Assembly (NCBI RefSeq): GCF_048569485.1
Contig: NW_027442056.1
Coordinates: 310,001-374,000 of the forward strand
DNA length: 64,000 bases
Reading direction: 5' to 3'
Origin: Anomaloglossus baeobatrachus
Lineage: Eukaryota > Chordata > Amphibia > Anura > Aromobatidae
A model generated the notes under the pieces. That model worked only from the letters and a program-made list of their open reading frames with translations. It searched no databases and had not been told where the DNA came from. Numbering within the stretch: position 1 is the first letter of the stretch; the number at the start of each line of letters is the position of its first letter. Both the position numbers and the translations under genes were made by a program. Below, in pieces: positions 48,990-60,960 of the stretch.

Positions 48990-50109
48990 CTTCTTAACCC
49001 AGTTTCCAAAAGCAGAACTCGATTCACCTGATTCATATTAGCCCGATTAGCGAATTGAAATGAATTTTTATCTAACACACTTTTTACTTGCTTTATTCAT
49101 CCAAATAGCAAACTCATCACCACTCAACTTCACCAACTCTGCTATGTCCCGTGCAGTATCTTGTTGTCAGTCTAATCTAGATCATGTGTAATTGAATGGA
49201 ATAGATCCCTTTTGGACAAAGTGGAGTCAGATGCTGCAGTGACCACAGGTGTGAGAGGATCTACAATTGGCATCTGGTGTTATCTCTCTGCTTCCACTCC
49301 AAATAAAGTTACCTGTTGTTACCTGAACGTCAAATACTAAGAATGGGCGGCCTATGAAAGAATTAGTACTTTCATTAAGTATACTAAACCGGCTAATTGG
49401 GAATAGACAAACTGTAAAAAGCCCTCTGAGAAAGCCCCTCTCTAACCTTTGTTAGTAAGCTTTTCTGTAGCCTGCCTGTTGATGTATTTTCGGTTTGAAC
49501 AGTGCACAACATGAAGAGACGGAACACTGGCGGCTTGTCACAATGCCCCCCGATGACATCACAATAGCGCTGCTGCCTAGAAAACAAGCTGCGCAGAAGA
49601 AGTTGTTCTTTGGGTGGGAGGGTGGGCTAGTGGAAGGAGGGGGCAATCTCTTTTTTTCCCGGGTGGTAGGGGGATGACAGGAGAAGGGAAGCGGGTGGTG
49701 AGAAAGGTACAGAGGGCAGGGTTTGGGGGCTGGGAAGGAAAGGGAAAAGATTAGGGTTTGGGGATGATGAAAGGGCTTTCTACGGGTAAGGATGGCAAAG
49801 GGTGGCAGTGACGGAAAGTCAGGCAACCTGTCCTGTCCGTCTTTTTGTATCGTGAATTGGAAAGACTGCAAGGGGGAGGGGAGTTGCTTGCGCCCTAAAG
49901 GAGGAGTTATTCAGATTCATTGCAGTGGACGGCGGCTGCAAAACGCACCATTCTTCTTGTTTTTGCTCTGCAAAGCAGCCTTTTCAAGGGTTGGCTTGGG
50001 TGACAAAATGTCTTGTGTAGGCGTGGGTTTGTCTCCCTCTCGCTCTCTCTCCCTAAGATGTGTCCGGCATAGGCCAGGGTGCCACTCGAGGCCCAAACCA
50101 ATTCTGGTT

Positions 50110-50297
50110 ATCGCTTCTCGGCCTTTTGGCTAAGATCAAGTGTAGTATCTGTTCTTATCAGTTTAATATCTGATACGTCCCCTATCTGGGGACCATATAT
50201 TAAATGGATTTTTAGAACAGGGAGATGGAAAAAGAGCTTGCTCTGTCCACTCCACGCATTGACCTGGTATTGCAGTACCTCCAGGAACGGTGCACCC
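50110..50297 (+). ncRNA. RNU2: U2 snRNA (copy 38, GC box altered)
   Basis: The RNA is identical to the reference. G to A at 49929 changes the upstream GC box GGGCGG to GGACGG, which could lower enhancer strength if that box is used. PSE 50048-50066, 3' box 50310-50324, quadruplex motif 49612-49626. Confidence 0.97.
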
Positions 50298-51417
50298 CTT
50301 CTTAACCCAGTTTCCAAAAGCAGAACTCGATTCACCTGATTCATATTAGCCCGATTAGCGAATTGAAATGAATTTTTATCTAACACACTTTTTACTTGCT
50401 TTATTCATCCAAATAGCAAACTCATCACCACTCAACTTCACCAACTCTGCTATGTCCCGTGCAGTATCTTGTTGTCAGTCTAATCTAGATCATGTGTAAT
50501 TGAATGGAATAGATCCCTTTTGGACAAAGTGGAGTCAGATGCTGCAGTGACCACAGGTGTGAGAGGATCTACAATTGGCATCTGGTGTTATCTCTCTGCT
50601 TCCACTCCAAATAAAGTTACCTGTTGTTACCTGAACGTCAAATACTAAGAATGGGCGGCCTATGAAAGAATTAGTACTTTCATTAAGTATACTAAACCGG
50701 CTAATTGGGAATAGACAAACTGTAAAAAGCCCTCTGAGAAAGCCCCTCTCTAACCTTTGTTAGTAAGCTTTTCTGTAGCCTGCCTGTTGATGTATTTTCG
50801 GTTTGAACAGTGCACAACATGAAGAGACGGAACACTGGCGGCTTGTCACAATGCCCCCCGATGACATCACAATAGCGCTGCTGCCTAGAAAACAAGCTGC
50901 GCAGAAGAAGTTGTTCTTTGGGTGGGAGGGTGGGCTAGTGGAAGGAGGGGGCAATCTCTTTTTTTCCCGGGTGGTAGGGGGATGACAGGAGAAGGGAAGC
51001 GGGTGGTGAGAAAGGTACAGAGGGCAGGGTTTGGGGGCTGGGAAGGAAAGGGAAAAGATTAGGGTTTGGGGATGATGAAAGGGCTTTCTACGGGTAAGGA
51101 TGGCAAAGGGTGGCAGTGACGGAAAGTCAGGCAACCTGTCCTGTCCGTCTTTTTGTATCGTGAATTGGAAAGACTGCAAGGGGGAGGGGAGTTGCTTGCG
51201 CCCTAAAGGAGGAGTTATTCAGATTCATTGCAGTGGGCGGCGGCTGCAAAACGCACCATTCTTCTTGTTTTTGCTCTGCAAAGCAGCCTTTTCAAGGGTT
51301 GGCTTGGGTGACAAAATGTCTTGTGTAGGCGTGGGTTTGTCTCCCTCTCGCTCTCTCTCCCTAAGATGTGTCCGGCATAGGCCAGGGTGCCACTCGAGGC
51401 CCAAACCAATTCTGGTT

Positions 51418-51605
51418 ATCGCTTCTCGGCCTTTTGGCTAAGATCAAGTGTAGTATCTGTTCTTATCAGTTTAATATCTGATACGTCCCCTATCTGGGGA
51501 CCATATATTAAATGGATTTTTAGAACAGGGAGATGGAAAAAGAGCTTGCTCTGTCCACTCCACGCATTGACCTGGTATTGCAGTACCTCCAGGAACGGTG
51601 CACCC
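51418..51605 (+). ncRNA. RNU2: U2 snRNA (copy 39)
   Basis: Identical to the reference copy. PSE 51356-51374, 3' box 51618-51632, quadruplex motif 50920-50934. Confidence 0.97.
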
Positions 51606-52725
51606 CTTCTTAACCCAGTTTCCAAAAGCAGAACTCGATTCACCTGATTCATATTAGCCCGATTAGCGAATTGAAATGAATTTTTATCTAACACACTTTT
51701 TACTTGCTTTATTCATCCAAATAGCAAACTCATCACCACTCAACTTCACCAACTCTGCTATGTCCCGTGCAGTATCTTGTTGTCAGTCTAATCTAGATCA
51801 TGTGTAATTGAATGGAATAGATCCCTTTTGGACAAAGTGGAGTCAGATGCTGCAGTGACCACAGGTGTGAGAGGATCTACAATTGGCATCTGGTGTTATC
51901 TCTCTGCTTCCACTCCAAATAAAGTTACCTGTTGTTACCTGAACGTCAAATACTAAGAATGGGCGGCCTATGAAAGAATTAGTACTTTCATTAAGTATAC
52001 TAAACCGGCTAATTGGGAATAGACAAACTGTAAAAAGCCCTCTGAGAAAGCCCCTCTCTAACCTTTGTTAGTAAGCTTTTCTGTAGCCTGCCTGTTGATG
52101 TATTTTCGGTTTGAACAGTGCACAACATGAAGAGACGGAACACTGGCGGCTTGTCACAATGCCCCCCGATGACATCACAATAGCGCTGCTGCCTAGAAAA
52201 CAAGCTGCGCAGAAGAAGTTGTTCTTTGGGTGGGAGGGTGGGCTAGTGGAAGGAGGGGGCAATCTCTTTTTTTCCCGGGTGGTAGGGGGATGACAGGAGA
52301 AGGGAAGCGGGTGGTGAGAAAGGTACAGAGGGCAGGGTTTGGGGGCTGGGAAGGAAAGGGAAAAGATTAGGGTTTGGGGATGATGAAAGGGCTTTCTACG
52401 GGTAAGGATGGCAAAGGGTGGCAGTGACGGAAAGTCAGGCAACCTGTCCTGTCCGTCTTTTTGTATCGTGAATTGGAAAGACTGCAAGGGGGAGGGGAGT
52501 TGCTTGCGCCCTAAAGGAGGAGTTATTCAGATTCATTGCAGTGGGCGGCGGCTGCAAAACGCACCATTCTTCTTGTTTTTGCTCTGCAAAGCAGCCTTTT
52601 CAAGGGTTGGCTTGGGTGACAAAATGTCTTGTGTAGGCGTGGGTTTGTCTCCCTCTCGCTCTCTCTCCCTAAGATGTGTCCGGCATAGGCCAGGGTGCCA
52701 CTCGAGGCCCAAACCAATTCTGGTT

Positions 52726-52913
52726 ATCGCTTCTCGGCCTTTTGGCTAAGATCAAGTGTAGTATCTGTTCTTATCAGTTTAATATCTGATACGTCCCCTA
52801 TCTGGGGACCATATATTAAATGGATTTTTAGAACAGGGAGATGGAAAAAGAGCTTGCTCTGTCCACTCCACGCATTGACCTGGTATTGCAGTACCTCCAG
52901 GAACGGTGCACCC
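52726..52913 (+). ncRNA. RNU2: U2 snRNA (copy 40)
   Basis: Identical to the reference copy. PSE 52664-52682, 3' box 52926-52940, quadruplex motif 52228-52242. Confidence 0.97.
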
Positions 52914-54033
52914 CTTCTTAACCCAGTTTCCAAAAGCAGAACTCGATTCACCTGATTCATATTAGCCCGATTAGCGAATTGAAATGAATTTTTATCTAAC
53001 ACACTTTTTACTTGCTTTATTCATCCAAATAGCAAACTCATCACCACTCAACTTCACCAACTCTGCTATGTCCCGTGCAGTATCTTGTTGTCAGTCTAAT
53101 CTAGATCATGTGTAATTGAATGGAATAGATCCCTTTTGGACAAAGTGGAGTCAGATGCTGCAGTGACCACAGGTGTGAGAGGATCTACAATTGGCATCTG
53201 GTGTTATCTCTCTGCTTCCACTCCAAATAAAGTTACCTGTTGTTACCTGAACGTCAAATACTAAGAATGGGCGGCCTATGAAAGAATTAGTACTTTCATT
53301 AAGTATACTAAACCGGCTAATTGGGAATAGACAAACTGTAAAAAGCCCTCTGAGAAAGCCCCTCTCTAACCTTTGTTAGTAAGCTTTTCTGTAGCCTGCC
53401 TGTTGATGTATTTTCGGTTTGAACAGTGCACAACATGAAGAGACGGAACACTGGCGGCTTGTCACAATGCCCCCCGATGACATCACAATAGCGCTGCTGC
53501 CTAGAAAACAAGCTGCGCAGAAGAAGTTGTTCTTTGGGTGGGAGGGTGGGCTAGTGGAAGGAGGGGGCAATCTCTTTTTTTCCCGGGTGGTAGGGGGATG
53601 ACAGGAGAAGGGAAGCGGGTGGTGAGAAAGGTACAGAGGGCAGGGTTTGGGGGCTGGGAAGGAAAGGGAAAAGATTAGGGTTTGGGGATGATGAAAGGGC
53701 TTTCTACGGGTAAGGATGGCAAAGGGTGGCAGTGACGGAAAGTCAGGCAACCTGTCCTGTCCGTCTTTTTGTATCGTGAATTGGAAAGACTGCAAGGGGG
53801 AGGGGAGTTGCTTGCGCCCTAAAGGAGGAGTTATTCAGATTCATTGCAGTGGGCGGCGGCTGCAAAACGCACCATTCTTCTTGTTTTTGCTCTGCAAAGC
53901 AGCCTTTTCAAGGGTTGGCTTGGGTGACAAAATGTCTTGTGTAGGCGTGGGTTTGTCTCCCTCTCGCTCTCTCTCCCTAAGATGTGTCCGGCATAGGCCA
54001 GGGTGCCACTCGAGGCCCAAACCAATTCTGGTT

Positions 54034-54420
54034 ATCGCTTCTCGGCCTTTTGGCTAAGATCAAGTGTAGTCCCTTCATTGGGTTTGCCTTGGTCTTGGCT
54101 GGGAGGGGCCCGGGCTTGCACAACCGCCGGCCTCGGGGATTGTTGCGCCTTTTGGTGCTTACGTCCCCTTATGGCTGGTGGTTCCCGGGCTCGGGAGGCG
54201 ATCACCTGCGGCACTGCGCTTTTGTGTGGTGGCCGATGACCGTTTTCTGAAAATTGCGGATGAAATCTCATCTGTTCTTATCAGTTTAATATCTGATACG
54301 TCCCCTATCTGGGGACCATATATTAAATGGATTTTTAGAACAGGGAGATGGAAAAAGAGCTTGCTCTGTCCACTCCACGCATTGACCTGGTATTGCAGTA
54401 CCTCCAGGAACGGTGCACCC
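54034..54420 (+). pseudogene. RNU2: U2 snRNA gene split by an element (copy 41)
   Basis: U2 nt 1-37 lie at 54034-54070 and nt 38-188 at 54270-54420, with 199 bp between and no duplicated target bases. The next U2 start is 1507 bp away, exactly 1308 plus 199. Both halves are unchanged. PSE 53972-53990 and 3' box 54433-54447 are kept. Confidence 0.95.
54071..54269 (+). mobile_element. Family B U2-inserted element, 199 bp, non-coding
   Basis: A GC-rich insert, unlike family A, at exactly the same U2 position (nt 37/38). It ends GATGAAATCTC and has no poly(A). It contains TTCCCG-GGCT-CGGGAG, a stem-loop at 54182-54197, and two patches that resemble U2: GCCTTTTGG (54147-54155) and TACGTCCCCT (54160-54169). 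There is no meaningful reading frame and no clear tRNA-, 5S- or 7SL-like promoter. The shared junction suggests insertion by the same or a related U2-targeting machinery. It may be the truncated 3' end of a second LINE family or a short non-autonomous element. Confidence 0.8.
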
Positions 54421-55540
54421 CTTCTTAACCCAGTTTCCAAAAGCAGAACTCGATTCACCTGATTCATATTAGCCCGATTAGCGAATTGAAATGAATTTTT
54501 ATCTAACACACTTTTTACTTGCTTTATTCATCCAAATAGCAAACTCATCACCACTCAACTTCACCAACTCTGCTATGTCCCGTGCAGTATCTTGTTGTCA
54601 GTCTAATCTAGATCATGTGTAATTGAATGGAATAGATCCCTTTTGGACAAAGTGGAGTCAGATGCTGCAGTGACCACAGGTGTGAGAGGATCTACAATTG
54701 GCATCTGGTGTTATCTCTCTGCTTCCACTCCAAATAAAGTTACCTGTTGTTACCTGAACGTCAAATACTAAGAATGGGCGGCCTATGAAAGAATTAGTAC
54801 TTTCATTAAGTATACTAAACCGGCTAATTGGGAATAGACAAACTGTAAAAAGCCCTCTGAGAAAGCCCCTCTCTAACCTTTGTTAGTAAGCTTTTCTGTA
54901 GCCTGCCTGTTGATGTATTTTCGGTTTGAACAGTGCACAACATGAAGAGACGGAACACTGGCGGCTTGTCACAATGCCCCCCGATGACATCACAATAGCG
55001 CTGCTGCCTAGAAAACAAGCTGCGCAGAAGAAGTTGTTCTTTGGGTGGGAGGGTGGGCTAGTGGAAGGAGGGGGCAATCTCTTTTTTTCCCGGGTGGTAG
55101 GGGGATGACAGGAGAAGGGAAGCGGGTGGTGAGAAAGGTACAGAGGGCAGGGTTTGGGGGCTGGGAAGGAAAGGGAAAAGATTAGGGTTTGGGGATGATG
55201 AAAGGGCTTTCTACGGGTAAGGATGGCAAAGGGTGGCAGTGACGGAAAGTCAGGCAACCTGTCCTGTCCGTCTTTTTGTATCGTGAATTGGAAAGACTGC
55301 AAGGGGGAGGGGAGTTGCTTGCGCCCTAAAGGAGGAGTTATTCAGATTCATTGCAGTGGGCGGCGGCTGCAAAACGCACCATTCTTCTTGTTTTTGCTCT
55401 GCAAAGCAGCCTTTTCAAGGGTTGGCTTGGGTGACAAAATGTCTTGTGTAGGCGTGGGTTTGTCTCCCTCTCGCTCTCTCTCCCTAAGATGTGTCCGGCA
55501 TAGGCCAGGGTGCCACTCGAGGCCCAAACCAATTCTGGTT

Positions 55541-55728
55541 ATCGCTTCTCGGCCTTTTGGCTAAGATCAAGTGTAGTATCTGTTCTTATCAGTTTAATAT
55601 CTGATACGTCCCCTATCTGGGGACCATATATTAAATGGATTTTTAGAACAGGGAGATGGAAAAAGAGCTTGCTCTGTCCACTCCACGCATTGACCTGGTA
55701 TTGCAGTACCTCCAGGAACGGTGCACCC
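55541..55728 (+). ncRNA. RNU2: U2 snRNA (copy 42)
   Basis: Identical to the reference copy. PSE 55479-55497, 3' box 55741-55755, quadruplex motif 55043-55057. The following spacer has G to A at 56088. Confidence 0.97.
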
Positions 55729-56848
55729 CTTCTTAACCCAGTTTCCAAAAGCAGAACTCGATTCACCTGATTCATATTAGCCCGATTAGCGAATTGAAAT
55801 GAATTTTTATCTAACACACTTTTTACTTGCTTTATTCATCCAAATAGCAAACTCATCACCACTCAACTTCACCAACTCTGCTATGTCCCGTGCAGTATCT
55901 TGTTGTCAGTCTAATCTAGATCATGTGTAATTGAATGGAATAGATCCCTTTTGGACAAAGTGGAGTCAGATGCTGCAGTGACCACAGGTGTGAGAGGATC
56001 TACAATTGGCATCTGGTGTTATCTCTCTGCTTCCACTCCAAATAAAGTTACCTGTTGTTACCTGAACGTCAAATACTAAGAATGGGCAGCCTATGAAAGA
56101 ATTAGTACTTTCATTAAGTATACTAAACCGGCTAATTGGGAATAGACAAACTGTAAAAAGCCCTCTGAGAAAGCCCCTCTCTAACCTTTGTTAGTAAGCT
56201 TTTCTGTAGCCTGCCTGTTGATGTATTTTCGGTTTGAACAGTGCACAACATGAAGAGACGGAACACTGGCGGCTTGTCACAATGCCCCCCGATGACATCA
56301 CAATAGCGCTGCTGCCTAGAAAACAAGCTGCGCAGAAGAAGTTGTTCTTTGGGTGGGAGGGTGGGCTAGTGGAAGGAGGGGGCAATCTCTTTTTTTCCCG
56401 GGTGGTAGGGGGATGACAGGAGAAGGGAAGCGGGTGGTGAGAAAGGTACAGAGGGCAGGGTTTGGGGGCTGGGAAGGAAAGGGAAAAGATTAGGGTTTGG
56501 GGATGATGAAAGGGCTTTCTACGGGTAAGGATGGCAAAGGGTGGCAGTGACGGAAAGTCAGGCAACCTGTCCTGTCCGTCTTTTTGTATCGTGAATTGGA
56601 AAGACTGCAAGGGGGAGGGGAGTTGCTTGCGCCCTAAAGGAGGAGTTATTCAGATTCATTGCAGTGGGCGGCGGCTGCAAAACGCACCATTCTTCTTGTT
56701 TTTGCTCTGCAAAGCAGCCTTTTCAAGGGTTGGCTTGGGTGACAAAATGTCTTGTGTAGGCGTGGGTTTGTCTCCCTCTCGCTCTCTCTCCCTAAGATGT
56801 GTCCGGCATAGGCCAGGGTGCCACTCGAGGCCCAAACCAATTCTGGTT

Positions 56849-57036
56849 ATCGCTTCTCGGCCTTTTGGCTAAGATCAAGTGTAGTATCTGTTCTTATCAG
56901 TTTAATATCTGATACGTCCCCTATCTGGGGACCATATATTAAATGGATTTTTAGAACAGGGAGATGGAAAAAGAGCTTGCTCTGTCCACTCCACGCATTG
57001 ACCTGGTATTGCAGTACCTCCAGGAACGGTGCACCC
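56849..57036 (+). ncRNA. RNU2: U2 snRNA (copy 43)
   Basis: Identical to the reference copy. PSE 56787-56805, 3' box 57049-57063, quadruplex motif 56351-56365. Confidence 0.97.
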
Positions 57037-58156
57037 CTTCTTAACCCAGTTTCCAAAAGCAGAACTCGATTCACCTGATTCATATTAGCCCGATTAGCGA
57101 ATTGAAATGAATTTTTATCTAACACACTTTTTACTTGCTTTATTCATCCAAATAGCAAACTCATCACCACTCAACTTCACCAACTCTGCTATGTCCCGTG
57201 CAGTATCTTGTTGTCAGTCTAATCTAGATCATGTGTAATTGAATGGAATAGATCCCTTTTGGACAAAGTGGAGTCAGATGCTGCAGTGACCACAGGTGTG
57301 AGAGGATCTACAATTGGCATCTGGTGTTATCTCTCTGCTTCCACTCCAAATAAAGTTACCTGTTGTTACCTGAACGTCAAATACTAAGAATGGGCGGCCT
57401 ATGAAAGAATTAGTACTTTCATTAAGTATACTAAACCGGCTAATTGGGAATAGACAAACTGTAAAAAGCCCTCTGAGAAAGCCCCTCTCTAACCTTTGTT
57501 AGTAAGCTTTTCTGTAGCCTGCCTGTTGATGTATTTTCGGTTTGAACAGTGCACAACATGAAGAGACGGAACACTGGCGGCTTGTCACAATGCCCCCCGA
57601 TGACATCACAATAGCGCTGCTGCCTAGAAAACAAGCTGCGCAGAAGAAGTTGTTCTTTGGGTGGGAGGGTGGGCTAGTGGAAGGAGGGGGCAATCTCTTT
57701 TTTTCCCGGGTGGTAGGGGGATGACAGGAGAAGGGAAGCGGGTGGTGAGAAAGGTACAGAGGGCAGGGTTTGGGGGCTGGGAAGGAAAGGGAAAAGATTA
57801 GGGTTTGGGGATGATGAAAGGGCTTTCTACGGGTAAGGATGGCAAAGGGTGGCAGTGACGGAAAGTCAGGCAACCTGTCCTGTCCGTCTTTTTGTATCGT
57901 GAATTGGAAAGACTGCAAGGGGGAGGGGAGTTGCTTGCGCCCTAAAGGAGGAGTTATTCAGATTCATTGCAGTGGGCGGCGGCTGCAAAACGCACCATTC
58001 TTCTTGTTTTTGCTCTGCAAAGCAGCCTTTTCAAGGGTTGGCTTGGGTGACAAAATGTCTTGTGTAGGCGTGGGTTTGTCTCCCTCTCGCTCTCTCTCCC
58101 TAAGATGTGTCCGGCATAGGCCAGGGTGCCACTCGAGGCCCAAACCAATTCTGGTT

Positions 58157-58344
58157 ATCGCTTCTCGGCCTTTTGGCTAAGATCAAGTGTAGTATCTGTT
58201 CTTATCAGTTTAATATCTGATACGTCCCCTATCTGGGGACCATATATTAAATGGATTTTTAGAACAGGGAGATGGAAAAAGAGCTTGCTCTGTCCACTCC
58301 ACGCATTGACCTGGTATTGCAGTACCTCCAGGAACGGTGCACCC
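58157..58344 (+). ncRNA. RNU2: U2 snRNA (copy 44)
   Basis: Identical to the reference copy. PSE 58095-58113, 3' box 58357-58371, quadruplex motif 57659-57673. Confidence 0.97.
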
Positions 58345-59464
58345 CTTCTTAACCCAGTTTCCAAAAGCAGAACTCGATTCACCTGATTCATATTAGCCCG
58401 ATTAGCGAATTGAAATGAATTTTTATCTAACACACTTTTTACTTGCTTTATTCATCCAAATAGCAAACTCATCACCACTCAACTTCACCAACTCTGCTAT
58501 GTCCCGTGCAGTATCTTGTTGTCAGTCTAATCTAGATCATGTGTAATTGAATGGAATAGATCCCTTTTGGACAAAGTGGAGTCAGATGCTGCAGTGACCA
58601 CAGGTGTGAGAGGATCTACAATTGGCATCTGGTGTTATCTCTCTGCTTCCACTCCAAATAAAGTTACCTGTTGTTACCTGAACGTCAAATACTAAGAATG
58701 GGCGGCCTATGAAAGAATTAGTACTTTCATTAAGTATACTAAACCGGCTAATTGGGAATAGACAAACTGTAAAAAGCCCTCTGAGAAAGCCCCTCTCTAA
58801 CCTTTGTTAGTAAGCTTTTCTGTAGCCTGCCTGTTGATGTATTTTCGGTTTGAACAGTGCACAACATGAAGAGACGGAACACTGGCGGCTTGTCACAATG
58901 CCCCCCGATGACATCACAATAGCGCTGCTGCCTAGAAAACAAGCTGCGCAGAAGAAGTTGTTCTTTGGGTGGGAGGGTGGGCTAGTGGAAGGAGGGGGCA
59001 ATCTCTTTTTTTCCCGGGTGGTAGGGGGATGACAGGAGAAGGGAAGCGGGTGGTGAGAAAGGTACAGAGGGCAGGGTTTGGGGGCTGGGAAGGAAAGGGA
59101 AAAGATTAGGGTTTGGGGATGATGAAAGGGCTTTCTACGGGTAAGGATGGCAAAGGGTGGCAGTGACGGAAAGTCAGGCAACCTGTCCTGTCCGTCTTTT
59201 TGTATCGTGAATTGGAAAGACTGCAAGGGGGAGGGGAGTTGCTTGCGCCCTAAAGGAGGAGTTATTCAGATTCATTGCAGTGGGCGGCGGCTGCAAAACG
59301 CACCATTCTTCTTGTTTTTGCTCTGCAAAGCAGCCTTTTCAAGGGTTGGCTTGGGTGACAAAATGTCTTGTGTAGGCGTGGGTTTGTCTCCCTCTCGCTC
59401 TCTCTCCCTAAGATGTGTCCGGCATAGGCCAGGGTGCCACTCGAGGCCCAAACCAATTCTGGTT

Positions 59465-59652
59465 ATCGCTTCTCGGCCTTTTGGCTAAGATCAAGTGTAG
59501 TATCTGTTCTTATCAGTTTAATATCTGATACGTCCCCTATCTGGGGACCATATATTAAATGGATTTTTAGAACAGGGAGATGGAAAAAGAGCTTGCTCTG
59601 TCCACTCCACGCATTGACCTGGTATTGCAGTACCTCCAGGAACGGTGCACCC
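59465..59652 (+). ncRNA. RNU2: U2 snRNA (copy 45)
   Basis: Identical to the reference copy. PSE 59403-59421, 3' box 59665-59679, quadruplex motif 58967-58981. The spacer after it is the most diverged in the window, with changes at 59900, 60183, 60211, 60215 and 60705. Confidence 0.97.
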
Positions 59653-60772
59653 CTTCTTAACCCAGTTTCCAAAAGCAGAACTCGATTCACCTGATTCATA
59701 TTAGCCCGATTAGCGAATTGAAATGAATTTTTATCTAACACACTTTTTACTTGCTTTATTCATCCAAATAGCAAACTCATCACCACTCAACTTCACCAAC
59801 TCTGCTATGTCCCGTGCAGTATCTTGTTGTCAGTCTAATCTAGATCATGTGTAATTGAATGGAATAGATCCCTTTTGGACAAAGTGGAGTCAGATGCTGT
59901 AGTGACCACAGGTGTGAGAGGATCTACAATTGGCATCTGGTGTTATCTCTCTGCTTCCACTCCAAATAAAGTTACCTGTTGTTACCTGAACGTCAAATAC
60001 TAAGAATGGGCGGCCTATGAAAGAATTAGTACTTTCATTAAGTATACTAAACCGGCTAATTGGGAATAGACAAACTGTAAAAAGCCCTCTGAGAAAGCCC
60101 CTCTCTAACCTTTGTTAGTAAGCTTTTCTGTAGCCTGCCTGTTGATGTATTTTCGGTTTGAACAGTGCACAACATGAAGAGATGGAACACTGGCGGCTTG
60201 TCACAATGCCACCCAATGACATCACAATAGCGCTGCTGCCTAGAAAACAAGCTGCGCAGAAGAAGTTGTTCTTTGGGTGGGAGGGTGGGCTAGTGGAAGG
60301 AGGGGGCAATCTCTTTTTTTCCCGGGTGGTAGGGGGATGACAGGAGAAGGGAAGCGGGTGGTGAGAAAGGTACAGAGGGCAGGGTTTGGGGGCTGGGAAG
60401 GAAAGGGAAAAGATTAGGGTTTGGGGATGATGAAAGGGCTTTCTACGGGTAAGGATGGCAAAGGGTGGCAGTGACGGAAAGTCAGGCAACCTGTCCTGTC
60501 CGTCTTTTTGTATCGTGAATTGGAAAGACTGCAAGGGGGAGGGGAGTTGCTTGCGCCCTAAAGGAGGAGTTATTCAGATTCATTGCAGTGGGCGGCGGCT
60601 GCAAAACGCACCATTCTTCTTGTTTTTGCTCTGCAAAGCAGCCTTTTCAAGGGTTGGCTTGGGTGACAAAATGTCTTGTGTAGGCGTGGGTTTGTCTCCC
60701 TCTCTCTCTCTCTCCCTAAGATGTGTCCGGCATAGGCCAGGGTGCCACTCGAGGCCCAAACCAATTCTGGTT

Positions 60773-60960
60773 ATCGCTTCTCGGCCTTTTGGCTAAGATC
60801 AAGTGTAGTATCTGTTCTTATCAGTTTAATATCTGATACGTCCCCTATCTGGGGACCATATATTAAATGGATTTTTAGAACAGGGAGATGGAAAAAGAGC
60901 TTGCTCTGTCCACTCCACGCATTGACCTGGTATTGCAGTACCTCCAGGAACGGTGCACCC
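60773..60960 (+). ncRNA. RNU2: U2 snRNA (copy 46)
   Basis: The RNA is identical to the reference although its upstream spacer carries five changes. One of these (60705, G to T) makes the promoter CT tract uninterrupted. PSE 60711-60729, 3' box 60973-60987, quadruplex motif 60275-60289. Confidence 0.97.
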
